A stretch of DNA of 64,000 nucleotides. Origin: Paenibacillus_V sp046244365 (lineage in GTDB: Bacteria > Bacillota > Bacilli > Paenibacillales > NBRC-103111). The translations under genes were made by a program, and so were the position numbers. Below the pieces are notes generated by a model that ran no database searches, was not told the origin of the DNA, and saw nothing but the letters and a program-made list of their open reading frames with translations. Location: contig NZ_CP176395.1 in NCBI RefSeq assembly GCF_046244365.1, forward strand, positions 5,890,001 to 5,954,000, written 5' to 3'. The first letter of the stretch is position 1; each line of letters starts with the position of its first letter. Positions 53,161 to 61,259 of this stretch are shown piece by piece.

Positions 53161-53335
53161 ATCAAATCCCCCCTTGCGCCTTGAAATGTCATAACCTTCC
53201 ACTCCGTTTCCTCGTTATATACGTCTGAACTTCGTTAATGTTTCTTTCCAAGCGGTCGGGACCGAAAAGAATAGCATGCCTGCTTATGGGAAATCTTATC
53301 GGCAAAGGAACGTTAACCCGGAGGAGGCAGCATGC

Positions 53336-53512
53336 ATGAGGAGCAGCAGCAAGGTCATTACCGACCAAACGGCGTTCGAAACCGCGGGCATTCCGACGCC
53401 GCCGGATCAAGAGAACATTACGGCGACCGACATGGTCAGCGAAGTAGTCGAGGAGATCATCGACAATATCGAGCACTCGTTCGAGGATCGTGAGGATAAA
53501 CACTCCTACTAA
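53336..53512 (+). CDS. Small acidic protein, unidentified
   Basis: A 58-residue protein rich in Glu and Asp (TDMVSEVVEEIIDNIEHSFEDREDKH). GGAGGAGG lies 8 bases before the ATG at 53336, and a terminator follows, which supports a real gene. No family recognised. Confidence 0.65.
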   Translation: MRSSSKVITDQTAFETAGIPTPPDQENITATDMVSEVVEEIIDNIEHSFEDREDKHSY

Positions 53513-53584
53513 GCCAGTCTAGCGGGATCCATCATCTGACGTCAAAGATAGCGGATACGCGCATCATTCGTATTGCGAAAGAGA

Positions 53585-53610
53585 GACGCCGTCATTCGGC
53601 GTCTTTTTTT
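53585..53610 (+). terminator. Terminator of the small acidic gene
   Basis: GACGCCG, TCATT, CGGCGTC form a perfect stem followed by seven T. Confidence 0.9.
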
Positions 53611-53778
53611 GCGCGGCACACTTTGCGCCGTGCGGTTAACATCCGGCAGCCTCCGGCTCTCCGTCGCGAAAACCCGTTGTTCCCGCAGCAATCAAAAGAT
53701 AGGTGGCTTGCCTCTTTCGCGGCGCGCTTTTCCACATATTTTAAAGAGAGAAACCGTACGGAAAGGCGGAATGCCGCA

Positions 53779-54534
53779 ATGGCGCATTTTGACAAGCTGA
53801 CTTGGCTGCCGGACAGACTGCTGGCGGGCGAACTTGTATTTCGGAACGAATATAACAAGAACGCGGACTGGGAACTCGGGGAAGCGTGCATACCGCTGAT
53901 CAAAACGAAGGGCTTAATGAATGCGTATCGGGAGTTTTTCGCACGCAGGCCGGATTTTACGCCATCCCGCATCTTCGAGATCGGCATGTTCTCGGGAGGC
54001 AGCATTGCGCTGTGGTACGAAATATTCGAACCGGCCAAAATCGTCGGCATCGATCTGCAGGCTAACAGGGAAAACGGCTATTTCCAGCGCTACGTTGCGG
54101 ATAACGGACTGGGGGACCGCATCAAAACGTATTGGAGCGTCAATCAGGCGGATTCGTCCGCACTCAGTCAAATCGTCCAAAGGGAGCTGCCGGATGGCAT
54201 CGACATCGTTTTCGATGACGCTTCCCACCTCTACGGGCCGACCAAACGAAGCTTCGAGACGCTATTCCCCCTGCTTCGAGCCGGCGGCTTTTATATCGTG
54301 GAGGACTGGAATTGGGCGCATACGCCGGCTTTCCAGCAGGAGGATTCCATTTGGCGCAGCGAAGTCGCGCTGACCCAGCTAATCTTCGACCTCGTCGAAG
54401 CTGCCGGCAGTTCCGGTCATATCGCCAGCCTGTTCGTATCCAACGGCTTCGCCGCTGTAGAGAAGAGCGCGCTGCCGCTCGATGCGAAGGCCGACTTTCG
54501 GCTTGAAGATGTCATTTTGCGGCGTAATGGCTAG
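53779..54534 (+). CDS. Class I SAM-dependent methyltransferase-like protein
   Basis: The 251-residue protein has a Rossmann-type methyltransferase core: IFEIGMFSGGSIALWYEIFEPAKIVGIDLQ for SAM binding, IDIVFDDASHLYGPTKRSFETLFPLLRAGGFYIVEDWNW. This layout matches Methyltransf_24 and cephalosporin-hydroxylase-like proteins, often acting on sugars or natural products. The ATG at 53779 has AAAGGCGG about 10 bases upstream; longer frames lack one. Neighbours give no clue to substrate. Confidence 0.8.
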   Translation: MAHFDKLTWLPDRLLAGELVFRNEYNKNADWELGEACIPLIKTKGLMNAYREFFARRPDFTPSRIFEIGMFSGGSIALWYEIFEPAKIVGIDLQANRENGYFQRYVADNGLGDRIKTYWSVNQADSSALSQIVQRELPDGIDIVFDDASHLYGPTKRSFETLFPLLRAGGFYIVEDWNWAHTPAFQQEDSIWRSEVALTQLIFDLVEAAGSSGHIASLFVSNGFAAVEKSALPLDAKADFRLEDVILRRNG

Positions 54535-54740
54535 ATTCTCCTAAGGAAAGCTTCTTCGGAAACATAAGTTTTACCGGATGAATTCAAGATTCGATGTCGA
54601 ATGGCCCACCATTCTGCTTCGTTATCAAAGGGGGCTTTTGAAACATCCACTATTTAAGAACGATTATGGCTTGCATCCTTGTACGCAATTTGTCAAAATG
54701 ACGGTACAGCAGCAAATTGCCGAAAAAGGGGTAGACCACG

Positions 54741-55565
54741 ATGACCATTCGCAAAGCATTAACGATCGCAGGCTCCGACACGAGCGGCGGCGCCGGCATA
54801 CAGGCCGATTTGAAAACGTTCCAGGAACGCGGCGTCTACGGCATGACCGTACTGACCACCGTTGTCGCCATGTCGCCGAAGGATTGGTCGCACAGCGTAT
54901 TTCCGGTCTCGCTCGAGGCGTTCGACGCCCAGCTTGAAACGGTGTTCGACAGCATTGGGGCGGACGCCTTGAAAACGGGAATGCTCGGATCCACCGACAT
55001 CATCGAACGAGTGGCGGAGCGCATCGTCCGTCACGGGTCCGGCAACGTTGTCGTCGATCCCGTTATGATTTGCAAAGGCACGGACGAGGTGCTTCATCCC
55101 GAAACGGCGGTAGCGCTTCGCGAAGTGCTCGTCCCGAAGGCGACGATCGTCACGCCGAACCTGTTCGAAGCTTCTCAGCTTAGCAAACGCCCGGCGATCG
55201 CCACCCTCGAGGATATGAAGCAGGCGGCCGCAATCATACAAGAATCGGGTGTCCAATACGTACTGATCAAGGGCGGCGGCAAGCTGCCGGGCGAGCAGGC
55301 GATCGATCTCCTGTACGATGGCAGCACGTTCGAGCTGTTCGAATCGGAGAAGCTGGTTACGACGAATACGCACGGAGCCGGCTGCACCTATTCCGCCGCC
55401 ATTACGGCGGAGCTGGCCAAAGGCCGCAGTATCAAGGAAGCGGTCGCGATCGCCAAATCGTTTATTACGAACGCGATCAAGCACAGCTTCCCGCTCAACG
55501 AGTTCGTCGGCCCGACGCTGCATGCGGCAGAGCGGCTCTACGGCGAAGCGGCCGTTACCAAATAA
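54741..55565 (+). CDS. thiD: Hydroxymethylpyrimidine/phosphomethylpyrimidine kinase
   Basis: The 274-residue ribokinase-fold enzyme phosphorylates HMP and HMP-P for thiamine synthesis. It shows ALTIAGSDTSGGAGIQADLKTFQERGVYGM, DPVMICKGTDEVLHPE, TIVTPNLFEASQLS and the catalytic TTNTHGAGCTYSAAITAELAKG. Bacillus PdxK-type ThiD proteins may also phosphorylate pyridoxal, which cannot be excluded. The gene is alone and ends at a strong terminator; no TPP riboswitch is visible upstream. The 54535-54740 gap shows no other gene. Confidence 0.93.
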   Translation: MTIRKALTIAGSDTSGGAGIQADLKTFQERGVYGMTVLTTVVAMSPKDWSHSVFPVSLEAFDAQLETVFDSIGADALKTGMLGSTDIIERVAERIVRHGSGNVVVDPVMICKGTDEVLHPETAVALREVLVPKATIVTPNLFEASQLSKRPAIATLEDMKQAAAIIQESGVQYVLIKGGGKLPGEQAIDLLYDGSTFELFESEKLVTTNTHGAGCTYSAAITAELAKGRSIKEAVAIAKSFITNAIKHSFPLNEFVGPTLHAAERLYGEAAVTK

Positions 55566-55572
55566 TTACGCG

Positions 55573-55626
55573 AAAAGACCCCAGCTTGGTAGGGCCCGTA
55601 CTCCCTTCCAAGCCGAGGTCTTTTTT
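55573..55626 (+). terminator. Terminator of thiD
   Basis: AGACCCCAGCTTGG pairs with CCAAGCCGAGGTCT with two mismatches, followed by TTTTT. Confidence 0.85.
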
Positions 55627-55750
55627 CTTTGCTTCGTGCCGGGCTGCTGTCACTCTTTCAAGCGATGGGCCATACAATACCAACATAATCGATTCATAAG
55701 AAATTCTTATTGTTTCGATAGGAATTTTTGATAAATTACTGGAGGTACGT

Positions 55751-56260
55751 ATGGAATCCTTGAGAGAGCTTCAGCGATTATTTGCCGGTATGAGCGGGCC
55801 GACTCCCGAGCAATTGCAGCGTGCGGTACAGTCGTACCGCTTTTCCCCCGCTTTTGCCGAAACCTACGTGACGGAACCGGAAAGCTTGCCATACGGAAAA
55901 AACATTTTATGGACGACTGACGCCATTCAAGCCGTGGTCATTCATCTTCCGGCGAACAGCTCGACTTTTATTCATGACCACGGCGAGTCCGTGGGATGCG
56001 CGCTGGTGCTGGAAGGTACGATCGTCAATACCGAGTACGACGCGGTTACCGAAGGCCTTGCCGCACGTATTAGCGCGGAAGAGGTGCCAGCCGGGGGCTT
56101 TTTTCACGCCGATAAAAACCAAGTGCACCGCATGAGCAACCCGTCCGACCGCAGAGCAATCAGCTTCCACGTCTATTCCCCGCCGCTGCAAGGCGCAAGG
56201 GTTTACCAAGAGGCCGCTGCGGTGAAGGGCAAGGAATCCGTATCCGCATTTGCGGATTGA
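55751..56260 (+). CDS. Cysteine dioxygenase family protein (cupin)
   Basis: The 169-residue protein has the cupin iron-binding motif HLPANSSTFIHDHGESVGCALVLEGTI and a later metal His in DKNQVHRMSNPSDRRAISFHVYSPPL. This matches bacterial cysteine dioxygenase-type thiol dioxygenases, which oxidise cysteine or a related thiol to the sulfinate. GGAGG lies 5-6 bases before the ATG. Its last 43 codons plus 18 bases downstream are repeated at 57209-57356, beyond the CRISPR array. Confidence 0.87.
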   Translation: MESLRELQRLFAGMSGPTPEQLQRAVQSYRFSPAFAETYVTEPESLPYGKNILWTTDAIQAVVIHLPANSSTFIHDHGESVGCALVLEGTIVNTEYDAVTEGLAARISAEEVPAGGFFHADKNQVHRMSNPSDRRAISFHVYSPPLQGARVYQEAAAVKGKESVSAFAD

Positions 56261-56409
56261 TTTTTCGCGCGGGGTCATCAGAGTTATTTGGTTCTATTTA
56301 CGTCCCTGCAGTCAGATGACTATTTCATCGTAGTTCCACCATGGAACTTCAAGCAGGCACTGTACACTGAGCGTCTGCCTGTGCCAATCATTGTTAGGTA
56401 AGCTAGGGA

Positions 56410-56969
56410 TACACATTCTACGCTCCCGTACAAGGAGAGCATGACCCATTATCGTATGCTTGCACATTAAGGCGTTCCAATCCAAGCTCCCGTTCGAGGA
56501 GCGACCGGCATGGAGTGCGATGGTCATCGGCCAACTGCAGTTTCAATCCATGCTCCTGTACGGGGAGCGATAGATAACTCGCATCGATATGATTACTTGG
56601 ATGATGTTTCAATCCACGCTCCCGTTCGGGGAGCGACGATAAACAGCACTAAAGCGTATCCACTCCTCCACGTTTCAATCCACACTCCCGTGCGAGGAGT
56701 GACCGGTCATCTGCCGATAAAAACCCGTCGGTTGATCGTTTCAATCCACGCTCCCGCACGGGGAGCGACGTAAACCTACTCCTAAAGTAATCCCTATCAG
56801 ACGTGTTTCAATCCACGCTCCCGCACGGAGAGCGACCTAACCGGCTTCATCGAAGTGCCCGATACCCCGAAGTTTCAATCCACGCTCCCGCACGGGGAGC
56901 GACAATGGCAATGGGATATGCTATATCAGGTTATGGGGTTTCAATCCACGCTCCCGCACGGGGAGCGAC
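56410..56969 (-). CRISPR. Orphan CRISPR array, type I-C-like repeat
   Basis: Eight clear 32-bp repeats begin at 56474, 56540, 56606, 56672, 56738, 56805, 56872 and 56938, with 34- or 35-bp spacers; a further decayed repeat starts near 56410. On the plus strand the repeat begins GTTTCAATCCACGCTCCC and ends GGGGAGCGAC; read on the minus strand it ends GTGGATTGAAAC, as in type I-C arrays, and forms a CGCTCCC/GGGAGCG stem. The right-hand repeats (56738, 56872, 56938) are identical while those to the left diverge progressively, so the leader is on the right and transcription is leftward. No cas gene lies in this window. Confidence 0.95.
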
Positions 56970-57208
56970 CACGAAGTCTCAGTAAAACTTGTGTAACCGA
57001 AAACCCTTACCACACAAGGCTTTAGGAGTCAATTTGCGCGAACCTCTTGTCACCATTGGTACAAAATCATTCATTGAGTGATCAAATCCCAATAAAACCT
57101 TGCAGGACGTGGAGCGCGAACCTCCCAGCGAAACTATGTGAACTTAGGGTTCGCGCACACCGACAAAAACTTCATTTAATGAGCAAAAACTCCTTAAGCA
57201 TTTCTTAA
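56970..57208 (-). promoter_or_regulatory. Putative CRISPR leader
   Basis: AT-rich non-coding DNA adjoining the most conserved repeats on the expected leader side. It holds GCGCGAACCTC and a second GCGCGAACCTC 65 bases on (57037 and 57116), and a TTCGCGC inverted form near 57150. I cannot point to the promoter. Confidence 0.5.
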
Positions 57209-57356
57209 CATGAGCAACCCGTCCGACCGCAGAGCGGTCAGCTTCCACGTCTATTCCCCGCCGCTGCAAGGGGCAAGGGTTTACAAAGAGGCCGCTGCGG
57301 CTGAGGGCAAGGAATCCGTATCCGCATTTGCGGATTGATTTTTCGCGCGGGGTCAT
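57209..57356 (+). pseudogene. Second copy of the 3' end of the cysteine dioxygenase gene
   Basis: This 148-bp stretch matches 56131-56278 at 141 positions. It preserves the reading frame (MSNPSDRRAVSFHVYSPPLQ to AFAD and stop) but has no upstream domain. A few bases further left, CACACCGACAAAAAC still resembles CACGCCGATAAAAAC of the gene, after which unrelated DNA intervenes. It lies on the leader side of the CRISPR array, so the array is bracketed by the gene end and this copy. Confidence 0.9.
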
Positions 57357-57461
57357 GTATCATTTGGGGCAATCGCAAACGTAACCGACTGGATAACCAG
57401 AGGTATGGAAGAGCTTGATGCTTCCGTACCTTTTTTATTTGCCTATTAGGAGGTGCATGCC

Positions 57462-57575
57462 ATGCTAGACGACCCGAATGACGACAAGCAGGGAAACACG
57501 CCCCTCGATTCGCTGCTGCGCTGGCTGTACATATTCGTTTCCTTTGGCCTGGGCGTGTGGCTGTTGGTCAAATGA
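57462..57575 (+). CDS. Small single-span membrane protein
   Basis: A 37-residue frame, MLDDPNDDKQGNTPLDSLLR followed by a hydrophobic segment WLYIFVSFGLGVWLLVK, with AGGAGGT 7-8 bases upstream of the ATG. The acidic N-terminus should lie inside or outside one membrane span. Function unknown; a good ribosome binding site and the clean membrane segment support it. Confidence 0.7.
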   Translation: MLDDPNDDKQGNTPLDSLLRWLYIFVSFGLGVWLLVK

Positions 57576-57581
57576 CGGCCG

Positions 57582-58073
57582 TTAGAACTTCTTCCGCTCG
57601 CACGGAATCTTCAGCCGCTCGGCCCATGCCTGCACTCGATCTCCCGCGGAACCGTCCGTTTCCTCCAGCACCATAGTCCTGAGCAGCTTGCGGTCTGTCC
57701 GGTAGAGCGTAATGATCTTCGGGGAAACGGCGATTTTGCCGAGAGCGCCGACCGGATAGGCCGGCTTCCCCTCCATCCAAATGCCGTCCGAACGGAAGAC
57801 GGCAAGCTCTTTGCGCTTGCGGCGAACGGACAAGATCGTACAGACAGCCGTCAGGACAGCGAACGCGAAAGCCAGCTTGAGCCAAACTCGCGAAGCTTCG
57901 TCCGCAATACGACCGATGAATGCCGCACCAGGCAGCATCAACACGCCGATCGATAGCACGTATTTGTCCAGCCTCCGGTCGTAGAACCGCACGTCGAACG
58001 AATTGCCGCCGTCCGTCGCTCGATCCGTATGAAGGTTTTCGTCCGCAGCCGTCATCCCCGTTCCCTGCGTCAT
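57582..58073 (-). CDS. Two-span membrane protein with PH-like C-terminal domain
   Basis: The 163-residue product has two membrane segments (YVLSIGVLMLPGAAFIG and LKLAFAFAVLTAVCTIL) and a beta-rich tail (LAVFRSDGIWMEGKPAYPVGALGKIAVSPKIITLYRTDRKLL) resembling bacterial PH-like domains. Its ATG overlaps the YfiT-like gene's stop by 4 bases, so they are cotranscribed. Function unknown. Confidence 0.75.
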   Translation of the reverse strand: MTQGTGMTAADENLHTDRATDGGNSFDVRFYDRRLDKYVLSIGVLMLPGAAFIGRIADEASRVWLKLAFAFAVLTAVCTILSVRRKRKELAVFRSDGIWMEGKPAYPVGALGKIAVSPKIITLYRTDRKLLRTMVLEETDGSAGDRVQAWAERLKIPCERKKF

Positions 58074-58597
58074 GTCCAGCCCAAGCGCTCCCGCAGAGAA
58101 GTAATATGAGCGACATGATGCCTGCCGTGCCAGGCATACAGCCCCGCTGCCCGATCAAGCGTTACGATTCCCGACTCCGGATGGCGAAACGCCCTGGCAA
58201 AGTCTTCCTCCCCCATGCCGCTCAGCAGTATCGCCCAGCGCTCATGCAGTACATCCAGCAAAGCAAGCGACAGTCCGGCCGGTGCCGACTTGGAATCGGG
58301 CAGGTCCGCCCAGCCTGCTTCGTCATACGGCTTGATCGTCGGCCGCTCTTCGGTGAGCGCGAGTTTAAAACGCGTAAAGCTGTTCATATGACTGTCGGCC
58401 AAATGGTGGACGACTTGCCGCACCGTCCAGCCTCCCTCGCGGTAAGGCGTATCCAGCTGTTCTTCGTTTAAGTCTTCGACGGCTATACGCAGTTCCGCAG
58501 GCAAGCCGGTTATTTGTGCAATCCATGCGTTCCGCTGCTCCCCCGTAATTTCTCCATTGACGGCAAACCTTCCGATCGGGTATCGTAAGCTTTCCAA
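58070..58597 (-). CDS. YfiT/DinB-family bacillithiol transferase-like protein
   Basis: The 175-residue four-helix protein has the metal-binding His pattern of YfiT/BstA proteins: VRQVVHHLADSHMNSF and GLYAWHGRHHVAHI. These attach bacillithiol to electrophiles for detoxification. Starts at a TTG with GGAGGG 7 bases upstream. A GAGACGCC/GGCGTCTC hairpin lies just before the ribosome binding site (58620-58638). Confidence 0.87.
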   Translation of the reverse strand: MESLRYPIGRFAVNGEITGEQRNAWIAQITGLPAELRIAVEDLNEEQLDTPYREGGWTVRQVVHHLADSHMNSFTRFKLALTEERPTIKPYDEAGWADLPDSKSAPAGLSLALLDVLHERWAILLSGMGEEDFARAFRHPESGIVTLDRAAGLYAWHGRHHVAHITSLRERLGWT

Positions 58598-58819
58598 TTG
58601 GCATCCCTCCGGTTTTTCGCGAGACGCCTGGGCGTCTCCCTATAGGGAAAGCTTACCATGCCTTTCCTGTTCCGGCAATTTGTCTTCGCGCGGCTTTTCG
58701 ACCTGCTTTTTCCCCAAGAAGGCTGGCAATATCCGCATACAGACGCTATAGTATAGCTTAAACTACTGATATGGGACATGCATCGTAAGACATCGATTCA
58801 GCTATGAGGTGAACTCGCT

Positions 58820-60160
58820 TTGACTTTCTTAAAACACTATGCAAAAGTGACGCCGCCCCGCGTACTCGCAGGAGGCTTTGCACTCATAATCGCCATCGGC
58901 ACGATTCTCCTGTCCCTGCCGATCGCTTCCGCCAGCGGGCAGCGCATGCCTTTCATCGACGCTTTGTTTACGGCTACGTCGGCAACCTGCGTAACCGGAC
59001 TGATCGTCGTGGATACGGGCACTTATTTCACGCGGTTCGGCCAGATCGTACTGCTGGTCATGGTACAGCTCGGCGGCATCGGCTTCATGACGATGGCGAC
59101 CTGGTTCGCGATCGCGCTTAAGAAGCGCGTGTCGCTGCAGGAACGGCTTATTTTGAAGGAATCGCTCAACCAAATCAACATGGACGGCATCGTCCGCCTT
59201 ATCGTCCGGGTATTCATATATTCCGTCACGATCGAAGGTGCGGCTGCTCTCTACTTCATCATACGCTGGGCCAAGGAGATGCCGCTCGGGAAAGCGGTCT
59301 ACTTCGGCATTTTTCATTCCGTCTCCATCTTCAACAACGCGGGCTTCGAATTGTTCGGCGGATTTCGCAGCTTAACGCCTTATGTCAACGATTACGGCAT
59401 AAATCTTGTTTCCATGGTGCTCATTATTCTCGGCGGCATCGGATTTATCGTCATTACGGATTTGATCGAGTTTCCGAAAACCAGGCGGCTGTCGCTTCAC
59501 AGCAAGGTCGTACTGTCGGCTACAGCGGTACTGACGGTGCTCGCGGCGGTAGGCATTTTCGTCTTTGAATATACGAACGGCAAGACGCTTGGCGCGCTCA
59601 GCTGGGATTCCAAAATTCTCGCTTCCGTCTTCCAATCCGTCACGCTGCGTTCCGCCGGTGTCAATACGGTGGATATTGCCGAGCTGCGCGGGGCGACGCA
59701 ATTTTTGATGATTATCATGATGTTTATCGGCGCCGCACCAGGTTCGACGGGCGGCGGCATCAAGCTGACGACGTTCGCCGTTCTGGTCGGCGCCCTCGTT
59801 ACGATGATACGCGGTAAAGAAGATGTGGTGCTGTTCCGTTACCGGATGTCCGGCAACGACGTCTACAAGGCGATTACACTCGCGTTGATCGGGGTGTTTA
59901 TGCTCGTTTCCGCCACCATGCTGCTTTCCGTCTTCCAGAATAACGACTTCATGATGATCATGTTCGAAGCCGCTTCGGCGTTCGGCACGGTAGGGCTGAG
60001 CATGGGCTTGACCGGCGAGCTGACGTACGCAGGCAAGCTTATCCTCATCTTCATGATGTATGTCGGCCGGATCGGCCTCGTGACGCTTGCCTTCGCCTTG
60101 CAGCCGAAGCCCAAGAAGGAGTTGTACCGCCATCCGGAAGGCAAAATCATCATCGGTTAA
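58820..60160 (+). CDS. TrkH/KtrB-family potassium transporter subunit
   Basis: The 446-residue membrane protein has the four-repeat potassium channel-like fold with filter segments TSATCVTGLIV, FNNAGFELFGG, LRSAGVNTVDI and FGTVGLSMGLTGEL. KtrB subunits import K+ with Na+ or H+ and need a KtrA RCK subunit, which is not adjacent. It starts at a TTG with GAGGTG about 9 bases upstream. A bidirectional terminator follows. Confidence 0.92.
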   Translation: MTFLKHYAKVTPPRVLAGGFALIIAIGTILLSLPIASASGQRMPFIDALFTATSATCVTGLIVVDTGTYFTRFGQIVLLVMVQLGGIGFMTMATWFAIALKKRVSLQERLILKESLNQINMDGIVRLIVRVFIYSVTIEGAAALYFIIRWAKEMPLGKAVYFGIFHSVSIFNNAGFELFGGFRSLTPYVNDYGINLVSMVLIILGGIGFIVITDLIEFPKTRRLSLHSKVVLSATAVLTVLAAVGIFVFEYTNGKTLGALSWDSKILASVFQSVTLRSAGVNTVDIAELRGATQFLMIIMMFIGAAPGSTGGGIKLTTFAVLVGALVTMIRGKEDVVLFRYRMSGNDVYKAITLALIGVFMLVSATMLLSVFQNNDFMMIMFEAASAFGTVGLSMGLTGELTYAGKLILIFMMYVGRIGLVTLAFALQPKPKKELYRHPEGKIIIG

Positions 60161-60223
60161 AAACAGCCGGATGTCGGAGCTGTAAGATGCAGCGTACGTA
60201 ATGAAACCATTTTCCGGGCAAAT

Positions 60224-60254
60224 AAAAAACGGCGAAACGATCGCCGTTTTTTTT
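60224..60254. terminator. Bidirectional terminator
   Basis: AAAAAACGGCGA, AACGA, TCGCCGTTTTTTTT is a perfect hairpin between convergent genes. Confidence 0.92.
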
Positions 60255-60967
60255 CATTCCGGTATTCGCTCTCCAGTCGGCTGCAGCCAAGACCAAATCA
60301 CGTCAGACACGAGCTGCATGTTGGATTGACCGTCTTCGCCAATAAACGGATGGCTGCTGCGGAAATAGTCGGCATGGCCTCCGACAATCGAGACATGCGT
60401 GATCGAGGCCGGCGCGAACAAGCGCGAATTGCGGCGCGGCAGTCCGAAGCGGCCCCTCTCCCAGCCGGCCCATGTTCCTAAACGGCTTATCGGGTCGCTC
60501 ACCTTGCCTCTGCCGTCTACGGCATCCACGATCAGCACGGAGTCGCGGGCGGTCAGCGGAATCGTACATTTGGGCGAGCCGATTTTCACCACCCGTACCG
60601 GTTCCTCATGGCCTTCCTCGGCAAGCATATGGGCCGCATGGACCCCCGCCAATCCGCCAGCGCTGTGTCCGACGATCAGCAGATTGCCGCCGTCGTAAGA
60701 CGACTTGATGGCTTCATAAGCGCGTTTGCCGCCTACAGAGCCCTTTCTACGCGTAAATCCGGCCATCAGATCGCTTCGTACCTCTCTGAGTTGACGGACC
60801 ATGCTTCGGCTCCAATCGCCGTAAGGATAAAAAATATGAACGCGAACGGCATGTCCCGCATCCTGGAACCGCCGTTCCCAACCATCTCGAAATTCGTTCA
60901 TGAAATCAGGGGAAGACGCAACGCCCGCCATCATATAGACGGACCATTTATCCGGTTGATTCTTCAT
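60254..60967 (-). CDS. Alpha/beta hydrolase (lipase-like) of unknown substrate
   Basis: The 237-residue protein has the nucleophile elbow IVGHSAGGLAGVHAAHMLAEEG with Ser as nucleophile, Asp candidates in SVLIVDAVDGRG and a late His in SIVGGHADYF. No signal peptide. The start is at 60967 or 60970, following GAGGG. Confidence 0.8.
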   Translation of the reverse strand: MKNQPDKWSVYMMAGVASSPDFMNEFRDGWERRFQDAGHAVRVHIFYPYGDWSRSMVRQLREVRSDLMAGFTRRKGSVGGKRAYEAIKSSYDGGNLLIVGHSAGGLAGVHAAHMLAEEGHEEPVRVVKIGSPKCTIPLTARDSVLIVDAVDGRGKVSDPISRLGTWAGWERGRFGLPRRNSRLFAPASITHVSIVGGHADYFRSSHPFIGEDGQSNMQLVSDVIWSWLQPTGERIPE

Positions 60968-61003
60968 CATATCCCTCATCCATTCTGTATGGCGCTTTTG
61001 CAT

Positions 61004-61214
61004 TCATGATGAAATGCCCTTACTAAAAGTATAGACAATTACAAGCACAATCATCAAACATCTCTGTCAATAAAATGACGCAGCCCCCATCCGTATCTTT
61101 CCAAGGGGTAACGCCCATGAGTAAGCGAGCCTTCGCAGTTAAGGCACCGGAGCCTGTTTTCTCTTGCCGGCATTGCAGGTAGTGCATAACGATGGACAAT
61201 CGATGAGTTCGCAC
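61004..61214. other. Gap with possible structured leader, no gene
   Basis: Upstream of the hydrolase gene, the minus strand holds several short complementary segments (GGCTCCGGTGCC, ATGGGCGTTACCCC). Open frames crossing it do not have ribosome binding sites or recognisable products. I cannot assign a known riboswitch class. Confidence 0.25.
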
Positions 61215-61246
61215 AAAAAAAACGGCCCCCCTGTTCAGGAGAGCCG
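61215..61246 (-). terminator. Terminator of the ROK kinase gene
   Basis: On the minus strand CGGCTCTCCTG, AA, CAGGGGGGCCG form a stem followed by eight T. Confidence 0.85.
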
Positions 61247-61259
61247 GTTCGTTCGCTTG

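Noticed and set aside
54535..54740. TPP riboswitch upstream of thiD
   Set aside because: The CUGAGA and ACCUGAUC-type core sequences are not present.
54759..55523. Long open frame opposite thiD
   Set aside because: It is an antisense shadow of a GC-rich conserved gene, with an Arg/Asp-rich product unlike any protein.
59372..60133. Long minus-strand frame opposite the potassium transporter
   Set aside because: Antisense shadow; composition is His/Arg/Asp-rich and the plus-strand gene is unmistakable.
61023..61214. 63-residue open frame and possible riboswitch upstream of the hydrolase
   Set aside because: No ribosome binding site or recognisable product, and the segments do not match a riboswitch consensus I know.
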